DNA from: Entamoeba invadens IP1 | Taxonomy: Eukaryota > Evosea > Mastigamoebida > Endamoebidae | Direction of reading: 5' to 3' | DNA length: 25,526 bases | NCBI RefSeq assembly: GCF_000330505.1 | Contig: NW_004440255.1 | Coordinates: 122,297 to 147,822 of the forward strand | Shown here: piece after piece, positions 1-10,353 of the stretch | Layout: every line of letters starts with the position of its first letter | Numbering within the stretch: the first letter of the stretch is position 1 | Notes under the pieces: generated by a model | Databases searched by the model: none | Told to the model about the DNA's origin: nothing | Seen by the model: only the letters and a program-made list of their open reading frames with translations | Position numbers and translations under genes: made by a program

Positions 1-23
1 CAGTCAAACTACAAGAAACAGAA

Positions 24-951
24 ATGGAGTATAATCCAGAATTGAATGAATTTGAAGAAATAGAGTTACCACATGGTCCAAAAATAGATGCCGACTGTGA
101 CGAAGTTTCACAGAGTAAGTGTAGTTCCTGTGTCGACCTTTGTACTTTCAAATCAATTTGGCTATTTATAGAAAGTCTTTTCACAGACATTTACTTATGT
201 TGTGTGTGTTGTTATAACTGCTGTTGTCCAGAGAACTGTTGTGAGTCTTTTAAACGGTGTAATTGTATTTGTGATTATTGTGATAAATGTGAAGAAACGC
301 CTTGGTACCACGACTTTTTTTGTCAGGGGTGTATCTTTCAGGATTGTGATTATTACGACAAATTGTGTAATTGTCCCTTTTACACTCCATGGTGTTGTGT
401 ACCTTTTCGTGTGTTGTTTTGCTGTAATTTCAAACATACCAGTTGTGAGTATTTTTGTGGGGATCATACTATTTGGGAGTTTATTTCAAAAATGTTCAAC
501 TTATTAGGAAAAGGATTGGAATGGTTTTTTAATGGTTTATTTGATGTGGTGACGTGGCCATTTATATTTGGATTTAAAGTTATTAGTAAATCGTTATGTT
601 GTGAGTATTGTACGTGTTGTGGATGTGATCAGATATGTGCAGATTGTGTCGGATGCGTATCATGTGGGTGTTGTGGTGATACATACAAATATAAAGATTT
701 TTATAATTATATTTGGGAATACAGATTTTTTAATGAAAAGTTGTGCTGTTTGTGCAAAAATGTTTTTTTGGTGCGGAATTTGTGATTGTCAATGTTTTTA
801 TTGTTTATGTAATGCCATGGTATGTGATCGTGTCCCAGAAATGTCGATTTGTACTGAGGACGCTTATGATGAGTTTTGTTATGCAGTAAAATGTGATTTA
901 TCGAGAAAGTGTTGTACTTGTGATTATGAATTGAATGAACGAAGATTATAA
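24..951 (+). CDS. Extremely cysteine-rich protein, unknown family, apparent frameshift
   Basis: I do not recognise this family. The first frame (24-785, 253 codons) is packed with CC, CXC and CXXC motifs, and a second frame continues the same composition to the stop at 949-951. The frames join if the T7 run at 763-769 is one base shorter, giving about 308 residues with roughly 57 cysteines (about 18%). There are two Cys-rich blocks (residues 25-145 and 192-299) around a Cys-free hydrophobic, aromatic stretch at about 146-191, which could be membrane-embedded or membrane-associated. There is no N-terminal signal peptide. An intracellular, metal-binding or multiply S-acylated membrane protein is possible, but that is inference. 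The frame is open upstream to the window edge, so the start at 24 is the first ATG seen and is not proven. An intron with a GTTTGT donor at 748 was considered; it would remove clearly Cys-rich coding sequence and create a stop at the junction. Confidence 0.75.
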
Positions 952-2501
952 ATTAATCATTAAAAAAGTTTGTATAGTATTTATTTGTAATAAATACATA
1001 ACTACTTAATTAATTAATTTTCGTGTTTTAAATTTATAAAATGATTGTTTTATAATTTTGTATTTCGATTATTAATTGAATGAAATGATATACAACAACA
1101 AAAAATAAAAAACATAATAACAATACAGAGAAGTTTCTTTTAAAAACACAAAGACATTTTTTAACAACAATTTTTTTTAAATAACACATTGCTATAAAAT
1201 GTGATTAAAACAATAAAATAATATATACGAAATACAATTTTTATAGAAGTATAACTTAAATAAAACTCTATATTCACATTCTCGTTTTTATATTATTTTT
1301 CAAATTATGTATTTGAAAATTTCATAATATGAAACAATATATTTTAATTGTTATATAATATTTAACAATAGTTCTTTTTTTTATTATTATGGGATTTTGA
1401 ATCAATTGTAAAAATAAATAACAATTTATTAGTTTATTTTTTTATCTAATAAAAAACAAACTATTAATTTAAATAATAAATTTTATTATTATTTTATAAA
1501 ATTAAATTTTTATATATTTAGTAATTAATTAATTTATATTTTCTTAGTGTTTTTAAAAGAAATTCTTTTATTAAAAAATCTAAAATGAAAAAATGTCAAC
1601 AGATTGTTTTATTTTCATTTCATTATAATGAAAATAAATACTTTTATTATTTTATAATGATATAGTATATACAAATAGATTTTAAATACAATCTATTAAT
1701 AAAATGATTTTAATCGAGATGGATTAATACCTTTAATTGTATTCGAAATATTTAATTTGTTTAACTAATTTATTACTCATTGGTTTATATAACGTATTAA
1801 AGTACAATTATATAACATATACTTTGATTTGTATGTATTGATCGATTTAATTCTTAATTACATGTTATTATTTAAAAATGTTTTTCAATAATCCAAAGAT
1901 AAACAAATTAGAAACAATTAATTAAATTTTGTAATTGATTTTATAATTTAAATACTAATAATATATTCAACAATAATTGTAAATAAAATATATTTTTATT
2001 CAATTTTAATAAATTTTGGTTCTAATTGTTTTTAGTTTATTTATCAAACAAACTATAACATGAATAAAAACTTCCTTAACATTTACGAACAAAAACTTTT
2101 TTTAAAAAACACTTCACTCACCTTTATAATAACAAAATAATGATTTGCCAATTTACTCAAAATACTAAAAAAGAAGTGAGCAAAAACAAACCAATTTTGA
2201 ATACTTTTTTTCCAAGTTGTTTTCACTTTCGAATAAAATGAAAAGAGTTTGTTTCTTTTTATTAAAAACAGTGTTTTTGGGTGTTTAAATATAAGTTTAC
2301 AAATTGATAATTTACTATAAGATTAAAAACATTTAACTAAAATAAAGATCAAAATCAATATATAAAGCAAACTTTAACATAAAAATCTTTTTAATTGTTC
2401 TAAGTTTAAATTAAAGTTAAAAATAACTGATTTATAACACTCTTTTATATTTTTTAATTTGAAATACTAACAAAATCCATTTCAAATTAATTTATTAACA
2501 C
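952..2501. other. A/T-rich intergenic region
   Basis: About 1.5 kb of very A/T-rich DNA made of A and T runs, TTAATTAA-type palindromes and short ATAAAT-type repeats. I see no open frame with protein-like composition, no tRNA-like segment and no inverted-repeat element. The last hundred bases should include the TMK 1 core promoter, but no unambiguous TATA/initiator pair stands out there. Confidence 0.6.
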
Positions 2502-5500
2502 ATGAACTCCTTGTTGTTCGCGTTATTAATTGTTTATTCACAAGCGATTCAATGGTGTTCTGATGATAAAGGTACTCTTTTTTGTAGCAGTAAAGAAGAC
2601 ATTATATGCGAACAAACTGGTTTCTTTACTGAAAAAGAAGTTATATATCTTCGAGAAAATATCGTGAAAATAGAATGTCATATCATTTCAACTCTTCAAA
2701 TTCACGTGAGTGATGACATTAAATACATCGACTTTATACTCAATAACACCAATTTAAAGATACTCAACACAAACGACTATTATAAAAATGTAACCCGGCG
2801 ATTTATTACTTTCTCTCAACAACAAAAAGGTTTAAATTCACACAAACAAAATTCGGGGGAATCGTGTGGTGCCACAATTAATTGCGAAGTTTGTTTATAT
2901 GATTCCCCCGGTGGGGTATATGGTTGTTCCCGGTGTAAAGAGGGATATAAGGTTGATTTTTGTGGGCAAGATTATTTTTGTTATCTATATAACACTGGAA
3001 CATGTGACCCCGCTTGTGCTGTTGATAACAACTTAACCTTAATTAATGAAAAATATAAATGTTGTATAAACCATTGCGCAATTGGGTCTTGTTCCACAAC
3101 ACAGACATATGGCTCTTGTTCTCAATGTGAAAATGGGTATGCATTGAACAACATATACAACACTTATAATGTGTGTAAAAAGTGTCATGTAAATAATTGT
3201 AAAATAAGCAACAAAACAAATCAAAATCTTTGTGTTGAATGTAACGCCGGGTATACTCTTAAAACGTTGACAGAATGTGCAGAATGTTCTGCAATTGCAA
3301 ATTGTAAAATATGTAACATGACAACTTACGCTTGTTTGGAATGCAACGAGGGATTTTACGTTTTAAATAAAAAATGTCAAATATGTAGTGACACTTGTAA
3401 AGACAGTAAATGCAACACAACGACGGGGTATTGCTTTAATTGTATCGATAATTATGTTTTAGCACAAGAACCCAATTCATTGACTTGTATCCCTTGTAAA
3501 ACTTTTGATGTCAATTGCAAGAAATGTGTTGTTGGAGGTGTCAGAATGTGTTATCGGTGTGAAATGGGGTATTACCCAATTTCCAATGGTTCCTGTATAC
3601 CTTGTGATGCTACTTGTAACCCCAATGGTTGTAATACAGTTACTGGAATATGTTTAGTTTGTTCAAACACTATATATACACTTAACATAACAGCTTCTAT
3701 TAAGTGTGTTAACTGTTCGAGTTTAGATTCTCGGTGTACTAGTTGTTCAACTAACTCAAGAATGTGCACTGAGTGTACTAATGGATATTACCCAAACTCA
3801 ACTGATGCAACTCAGTGTATTAAATGTGACTTAACTTGTGAAAATGGATGTGACTCTAAAACTGGTAATTGTAAAACATGTACTAATAATTTATATACAA
3901 TCAATTCAGATACACCAAGACAGTGTCAATTGTGTTCTCAATTTGATCGAAATTGTTTGAAATGTTCAACAACAAACCGAGCGTGCGCAATTTGTACATA
4001 TGGTGTTTCATATTTACTTAACGGTTTGTGCAATCCATGTGATAGTACCTGTTCCACATGTGATGCGAATGGAATTTGTACTCAATGTAAAGACACGTAT
4101 GTCCCATATACACCAAAACAAATTGTATGCCAAAGTTGTTTCTCTTTTGATCCCAATTGTATAATTTGTGCTTCAGATGGAAGTAGAAAGTGTATAACTT
4201 GCACTACTAACATGTACCCAGATATATCAACTGGTTATTGTATAAATTGTGGCTCGACTTGTGGTGGTAATTGTAATACAACAAATGGAATTTGTACATC
4301 ATGTGCACTTGGTAAAGTGTTTACTGACCCCAAAACAACTTCTTGTGTTGATTGTAATAAATTTGATATAAATTGTATATCGTGTGATTCGAGTGGGGAA
4401 AGAATGTGTATCAAATGTGCCGAAAATAGTGGGACTTATTTATTAAATGGTAAATGTGTTAATTGTTCTACAACTTGTATGGTAAAAACATGCAACTCGA
4501 CAACAGGATTCTGTTCAAAATGTATAACAAATTATGTTGTAACAAATCCAATTTCAAAAGCATGTGATAGCTGTTCTTCTTTTGATTCTAATTGCAAGAC
4601 ATGTTCTTCTGATTCATCAAGAAAGTGTGTTGAATGTAAACCAAATTACTATCCAAAAACAGAATATGATTTCACTTGTAAAGGTTGTGATTTAAGTTGT
4701 GGAAAGAGTTGTAATAACATGAATGGGCATTGCACTGGATGTTTAACCAATTACGTCTATTCCAATACAAATGCATTTGTTTGTGATCCATGTTCTTCTT
4801 TTGATTCAAATTGTTTGACATGTGATCCATCATTCAGCCGACAGTGTGTGACGTGTAGAACAAATGGGATGTATCCAGACGAGTCAACCAAGACCTGTAA
4901 ATTATGTGACACCACATGTAATGGCAACTGCAATCAAACAAGTGGGTTATGCACCGGATGTCTCACCAATTACGTCTTTGAAGCGACTCAAAGTAAAGTC
5001 TGTGTGCCTTGCAAAACATTCGATGCAAATTGTAAAACATGTTCTTCTGATTTCACAAGAAAATGCGTCGAATGTGAAAATCGATTTTATCCAAATGAAC
5101 TAGGATTGTGTGTGCCTTGTACTAAAATTGATGAAAATTGCAACTCTTGTGATTCAAAGAACAAGAACTGTTTGACATGTTCCGATCCCTATTATCTTTC
5201 CAATCAGAAATGTTTAAGTTGTATAGAAGGTACTTATAAAAGCACTGAATATTTATGTGCACGATGTTACAATGGCATCTTTTATTGTAAAAATTGCACC
5301 ACAAAATCAGTTGGTATTCCCTTATGTAATTCTTGTTATTCTCCTTTTGCATTAAACACCAAATCTAACACGTGTATTCAATGCAGTTCCAACACTTATT
5401 ATAACACCAACATCTGCAACACTAACACATACAATTGTGCAATACAAGTGACATCAGAAAAGTGTTTGAAGTGTACTGATAACAATTATTTGTCCAATGG

Positions 5501-8500
5501 GATATGCCAACCCGTTCAAAACTGTGTAACTCCCTCAACTCGTTCTATTAGTTCGTGTGATTGTTACAATATGATTTCAGTTAATTCAGACTGCAAAGCA
5601 TTATCACTTAATTGTAAATACCAAATAGTAACAAATGGTACTATTTCTTGTGTAAATTGTCAAGATAACTACACTCCAAACAGTGGAATTTGTACTTCGA
5701 CAAGTTTAATGAACAGAACTATTCGAAACCAGAACACTTTTCTGTGTAACAATGGGGAGTACCTTGACAACAATAATAGTTGTCAATTGTGTAATCAAAA
5801 TACTTCAATTTGTGTGCATTACAACAGTGAAATAAGATCTTTAAAGTGCACCAACACAGCTATTATTGATATTGATACTTTGAAGTGTTCTTCTGATGAA
5901 AATTGCTCTTCTTATTCAAACAACTTCTGTTCAAAGTGTTCTTCTTCATCCACTGAAATTGTCAAAGGAAGATGTTCGACGTGTTCGACTTCAAATTGTG
6001 CATTTTGTGAAGGCAACCAATGTAAACATTGTCTTTCCAATTATCTGATGTATTCCACTAATACGTGTGTCTCCAAAGATCAAGTAAGTTGTATAAAGTC
6101 GAGTAAATATGGGTGTGTACAATGTAACGATGGCTTTTATCAAACAGATACTCTCAATTCAGAGAGTAAATACACTTTCTGTTTACCACTTTCTAAGACT
6201 AACATTTCTAATTGCAAACATGCAGCATATTCACATTCTTTGTGTTTAGAATGTCTTAATAGCTTTAAGCAGAAAGACGGCATCTGTTCTGAGTCGTTCA
6301 GTGATGACGTCTTACAAGAAGTTTATATTACTGAATTAACCAGTTTGGACGACAAAACAACGAAAATTAAAAAGACTGAAAAAGTGATTCAAAAAGTTTT
6401 TAAAAAAGTCACAAAATATTTAGAAGAAGACAACAAAAAAGGAAATGAAAACCTCCAAATTCATTTAAAGAGCGCAACAGAGACAAAGTGTTTAGACAGA
6501 ACCAACAAAGGATGTCAACGGTGTGGGTTTGGGTATTATCAAGAAAAAGACAGTGATACCTGTCATAAGTGTTCATCTCAATGTGAGAGTTGTTATAATG
6601 AAACGTACTGTATTAGTTGTTTATATGGCAATTACCTTACCTCTTCAATGACTTGTTTAACACTGGGGGAGCTCACCAACAAGTGTCATTTAACATTACC
6701 GACGGGTATAGGCTGTGCCATTTGTAATGACAAATATTACAAAAGAGAGAAAGACTGTTTAGAGTGTGACATATCATGTGCGACGTGTGTGGAGAGTACT
6801 TCGTGTTTGTCTTGTAATGAATCGTATTACATGATACAAAATAGTGTGTCCAAATTATGTGTTTCGTATGACAATCTAACAAATTGTGTAAATAAGACTT
6901 CATCGGGGTGTGCCAAGTGTGACATTGGATATTACAGATTTGATTATACGTGTCACCCGTGTTCAGCAAATTGCAGTCTTTGTGACGACTCTGTTTCGTG
7001 CAACAAGTGCTTTTCTGATGATTTTGTAGTGATCAATTTGTCGTGTGTACATTACTCGCAAATCAAATTTTGTGTTTCAGCGTCTTCCTCCAAGTGCACT
7101 GAATGCAGTGGAAGACACAAACCTTCTGAAGACGGCGACGAGTGTGTTGATTCGATCAATTTGGGTGTTGTCATAGGCATTCCCCTTTCCGTTGTTATTG
7201 TACTAATCATTATAGTTTCTATTATTATAGTATTACTCTATTTGTTAGTACTGAAGAAGAAGGAAGAAGTGAAGATGAGGAACATCTGTGTCTTCCCCAT
7301 GAAACGGTCGAACATTCAAATGTTCCAATTAAATGGGGAAACGCATGATTTGTGCTGCAACAAGAAGGTCCTCAAATTTGATTTGGATAACACTGAAGGG
7401 ACACCCATCGATGTAGATGCTGAGGCAAGAGACTTAATTTGTATAGGAAATACGTCTAAAAATGATATGAAAGTCCAGTTCAGTGTGATAGAAGGCTGCG
7501 ATTACTATCAAGTGAGAACAGTTCCTCCTCTTGTGAATTTAAAGAGGGGTTTTGCGTGTGAATTTGAGATATATATCAAACCGCTGTGTTCGTGTGAAAT
7601 CAAAGAAGATATTATGGTCATCGGACTTGACATCAGAACGTGTAAACAAACGAACGAAAGGATCACTGTAGAAGCGAAGACGAAGCAATCGACCAAATTG
7701 AATTACAGAGAAGTGGAGGAAATTAAGAAGATTGGGGAAGGGAGTTTCGGCATTGTTTATAAAGGAAGTTTCAAAGGGAAAATCGTCGCGATTAAGAAGA
7801 TGAAAAACGCTCAAGCAACAAAACAAGCAATCGAAGAGTTCAATAAGGAAGTTGCAATGTTGGACAAATTCAGAAATGACTTCGTCATACATTTCTATGG
7901 CGCTTGTTATATCCCAAGTCACATCTGTATGGTCACCGAGTTTGCTGAATATGGCAGCTTAGCCGACATGATATCGAAATCGGCACTTCGAAATTGGTTT
8001 AAAAATGAAGGTGAAGTTAATTAAAGACTGTGCGAATGGGATTGCTTATCTCCACGAGAACGGGATTTTACATAGAGACATTAAGCCCGACAATATCTTA
8101 GTCATTACACTTGAAGATGAGATCAAAGCAAATGGCAAATTGACTGATTTTGGAAGTAGTCGAAATATTAATATGTTGATGACTAACATGACATTCACTA
8201 AAGGTATTGGAACACCAAAATATATGGCTCAGGAAGTACTTTTGAAAGAACACTACAAGAAATCGGCTGATGTATTCTCATTGGCAGTCACGTTTTATGA
8301 AGCACTGGTGTGGGGGGAAGTTTACCCAAAAAGTGAATTCAAGTTTGCGTGGTCCGTTGCTGATTTCGTGACAAGCGGAAAAAGAAGACCATGTCTGGAA
8401 AATATGAATTGTGAGGCGTATGATATCATCAACTTGATGTGGAACCCAATCGCGGCGGAAAGACCAAGTATCGAAGAGTGCATAAATTTGATGGATAAAT

Positions 8501-8517
8501 TATTTAACTCGTTGTGA
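2502..8517 (+). CDS. Transmembrane receptor kinase (TMK) with CXXC-repeat ectodomain, one frameshift
   Basis: Predicted single-pass receptor Ser/Thr (TKL-like) kinase of the Entamoeba TMK family, acting at the surface or in endomembranes. Signal peptide is at residues 1-15. A non-repetitive N-terminal part to about 120 is followed by dozens of CXXC-type modules, including a tandem array at about 335-876. A Cys-free spacer of 67 residues (6288-6488) precedes the membrane-proximal Cys modules. The transmembrane helix is at about 1552-1584, a beta-rich juxtamembrane domain at about 1590-1735, then the kinase. Visible kinase motifs are GEGSFG (from residue 1745), VAIKK, HRDIKPDN and DFG. The APE motif reads AQE. 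The frame stops at 8022-8024, but the kinase continues one frame over from 8005. Shortening the A5 run at 8001-8005 by one base joins them into 2004 residues. TMK 2 in this window has the same domain order. ATG 2502 is chosen because it directly precedes the signal peptide. Confidence 0.94.
3504..5126 (+). repeat. Tandem array of about eight 73-residue Cys modules within TMK 1
   Basis: A FDxNC-type motif recurs in frame at 3504, 3723, 3942, 4146, 4362, 4581, 4800 and 5019, with a final variant (IDENC) at 5127. Five of the seven full intervals are exactly 219 bases; the other two are 204 and 216. Each unit follows the order FDxNC, CxxC, R-x-CxxC, YYP, CxxCDxTC, CN-x-T-x-G-x-CxxC, NYV. Neighbouring units around 4581-4900 look most alike. 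TMK 2 lacks this regular array, which accounts for much of the ectodomain size difference. Confidence 0.9.
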
Positions 8518-8577
8518 TGTGTTTTTTTTGTTATTATCAGTGTTAATAAAAATTTATTATTAATTAAATCTTTTGAG

Positions 8578-8756
8578 TGTCGAGTTGGAGGAAAAATCCG
8601 GTTCGTAAAGGAAAGAAAATAATTATAATAAAAAAATATTTTATTTTAGTTTTAGAGTTTTTTACATACAAATTTTTTGTATGTAAAAAAATTTGTTTTT
8701 TGGTTGAAATAATAAATTTTTTTTCTTATCGAGCCGGTTTGTTTTCCAACTCCACA
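8578..8756. repeat. Imperfect foldback element, MITE-like
   Basis: A 179-base near-palindrome lies 60 bases after the TMK 1 stop. The left end begins TGTCGAGTTGGAG and the right end, reverse-complemented, begins TGTGGAGTTGGAA; both continue to a CCGG-x-TCG motif, giving about 27 bases of imperfect terminal inverted repeat. The centre is itself an inverted repeat (TTTTTTACATAC / GTATGTAAAAAA), so the element could fold along most of its length. No convincing target-site duplication is visible, so a transposon origin is an inference. It could also lie in the 3' transcribed region of TMK 1. Its ends do not match the pogo-like elements at 16222 and 20168. Confidence 0.6.
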
Positions 8757-8829
8757 AATAAATAATTATCATTTTATTTACATTATGTGACGTTTATCAT
8801 TTATATAAAATAAATATAACCAAGTTAAA

Positions 8830-9223
8830 TTAAGTTGGATTAAAAAGTGTGAATTTACAACTTTTGTCATTAAAAGTTCCTTGGAAGTAGTCTATATTAA
8901 ATAAAATGTAAAAAGTGTCCCCCTTTGTAAAGTATCCCGAAGGAGCTTGGAATTTGATGGTTTTTTTTGCCTGTTGTTTTATTAATGTCACCTTTATATA
9001 GTAATTGATAGTCAAAAACATCACTTTGTTGTTTCTCTGCTGTAATTATCAAATTTCCTTTTATAATTGGACTCTTTAAATTTATTTGTACTTCGAAAGA
9101 GTAACTCTCATTATCTTCGTCAATCGAAGCTTTCACAACACTAACATCTTTTTCCCAACGATCAAAAGACAATATAGTAATTTGGGCAAAAGAAATGTAA
9201 AATAGGACATAAAAAATAATCAT
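8830..9223 (-). CDS. Small secreted protein, unknown, apparent frameshift
   Basis: Unrecognised. The first frame from ATG 9223 has a hydrophobic N-terminal signal peptide (about residues 1-14) followed by a beta-strand-like, moderately charged body. It goes out of frame at an A8 run (plus-strand T8, 8961-8968). With one base fewer, the reading continues in the adjacent frame to the stop at 8830, giving 130 residues ending in CKFTLFNPT. Fragments such as a short AEK motif and PSGYFT also occur, with the same order, in the secreted protein at 9922, so the two may be divergent paralogues. A TATA-like box lies about 25-34 bases upstream. There is no transmembrane segment apart from the signal, and one cysteine near the C-terminus. 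A soluble secreted or vesicle-lumen protein is inferred from the signal only. Confidence 0.72.
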
Positions 9224-9247
9224 TTGACAATCTAGTATTTTTGAAAG

Positions 9248-9257
9248 GTTTATATAT
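9248..9257 (-). promoter_or_regulatory. TATA-like box of the small secreted gene
   Basis: On the minus strand this reads TATATAAACC, starting about 34 bases before ATG 9223. It resembles the Entamoeba TATA element (GTATTTAAA type). The spacing to the start codon fits the very short 5' leaders known in this genus. Confidence 0.5.
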
Positions 9258-9921
9258 TAAATTATTATTTAACAAATTCAACTTATATCTTCACTTTTAT
9301 TTGTTTTATTATGTGTTTATCAAATTTCATTTTAATATAGAACAAAAATAATGTTGTTGTTTATATTGAAGAGAAATAAACAAACAAGAAATCAATATTT
9401 TGTCGTACTTGAAATTGTTATTTTACATACTTATTGTTTAATTTGTCATGAAATAGTTTGTGTGGATTCAAACAGTTTGAGAAAATTATAATTATTATAT
9501 AAAAAAATTACCAGATAATAATAATTAAAATTTAAATTTTTGTTTTCAAATGATCTTTATTAAATAATTATTGTTTTAAACAATAAAATAACAATTTAAA
9601 AATTTGAAGTTATTAAAAGCCCATCAATTTTACAATAACACCCAAATACTTATTTTCAAATAAGTATAACAAAAAATAAAACCTTTTGACAATTAAAACA
9701 ATTGAAATTCCATTACTTTTGTGTTTCTGTTTTTTGTTCTAATCCAATTTAGCAAAAAACTTGTTTACAATATTTAAATTATTCTTGGCTTTGAAAAAAT
9801 ATGAATGGAATGTTTTTTTTGTTTAAACACAATAAGCAAACCGTAACAAAACATACTTGTTATTTTTTCTGACAAATTCATTATCGATTTAAAAAGAAAA
9901 GTGAACTAATAAAAAATTAAA
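9258..9921. other. A/T-rich divergent intergenic region
   Basis: About 660 bases between the two divergent secreted-protein genes, presumably holding both promoters. Just before the ATG at 9922 is a GTGAACTAATAAAAAATTAA stretch, with a GAAC sequence and an A-rich initiator-like segment reminiscent of Entamoeba core promoters. I see no gene here. Confidence 0.5.
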
Positions 9922-10353
9922 ATGATTTCATTAGCTCTGCTCATTTTATGTGTGAACTCGATTAAAAAACACTACAACTTGGAATTACAAAACTGCCCCC
10001 CAACTTTGGAACTTGAAAAATCATATTTCTTTCCATGGGAAGACGATTTCCGATTTGTATTTGAAATATTAACAAAACAGAATTTATCGAAAGCAATAAT
10101 CGATTTTAGTGCTGAAAAATTTGAAGGAGAAACATACAAGAGTTTAGATAAATTAAAAACTTTTGATTTAATTAAAGCTTTCAAACGAGAAAATGAAACA
10201 AAACTTCAACCAGGAAAATACGTAATTGGTGTAGACGTACCAAAAACAAGACTTCCTTCGGGATTTACTTATCAATACGACATTAAAACAAAGTTTGGTG
10301 AAGATAGTGATGATTCTACTGATACTTATCAAGCAAAATACCCTCCAAATTGA
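9922..10353 (+). CDS. Small secreted protein, unknown
   Basis: Unrecognised 143-residue protein. Residues 1-13 (MISLALLILCVNS) form a compact signal peptide. The mature part is charged and strand-rich, with a Cys-Pro-Pro near residue 25, an AEK motif near 55 and PSGFTY near 112, and it ends in an acidic, Ser/Thr-rich tail. There is no transmembrane helix, so secretion or a vesicle lumen is likely. It is divergent from the secreted gene at 8830-9223 and shares with it size, signal peptide and a few ordered motifs, which hints at common ancestry but is weak without an alignment score. Unlike its neighbour it is a single intact frame. It sits between the two TMK receptor genes; whether that is functional is unknown. 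Confidence 0.75.
   Translation: MISLALLILCVNSIKKHYNLELQNCPPTLELEKSYFFPWEDDFRFVFEILTKQNLSKAIIDFSAEKFEGETYKSLDKLKTFDLIKAFKRENETKLQPGKYVIGVDVPKTRLPSGFTYQYDIKTKFGEDSDDSTDTYQAKYPPN

Noticed and set aside
195..467. Minus-strand open frame opposite the Cys-rich gene (Thr/Ile-rich), and the plus-strand frame at 202-507
   Set aside because: These are shadows of TGT-rich coding: complement of Cys codons yields Thr codons. The main frame has the structured CC/CXXC pattern.
748..838. Possible intron (GTTTGT donor at 748, CAG acceptor at 836-838) in the Cys-rich gene
   Set aside because: Splicing would create an immediate TAA at the junction and would delete sequence with the same Cys-rich coding character; a one-base change in the T run explains the data better.
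7996..8024. Short intron or programmed minus-one frameshift in TMK 1
   Set aside because: Any intron here would be only 16-30 bases, and the needed shift is in the plus-one direction, so an X-XXY-YYZ minus-one slip does not apply. Coding similarity to TMK 2 continues directly.
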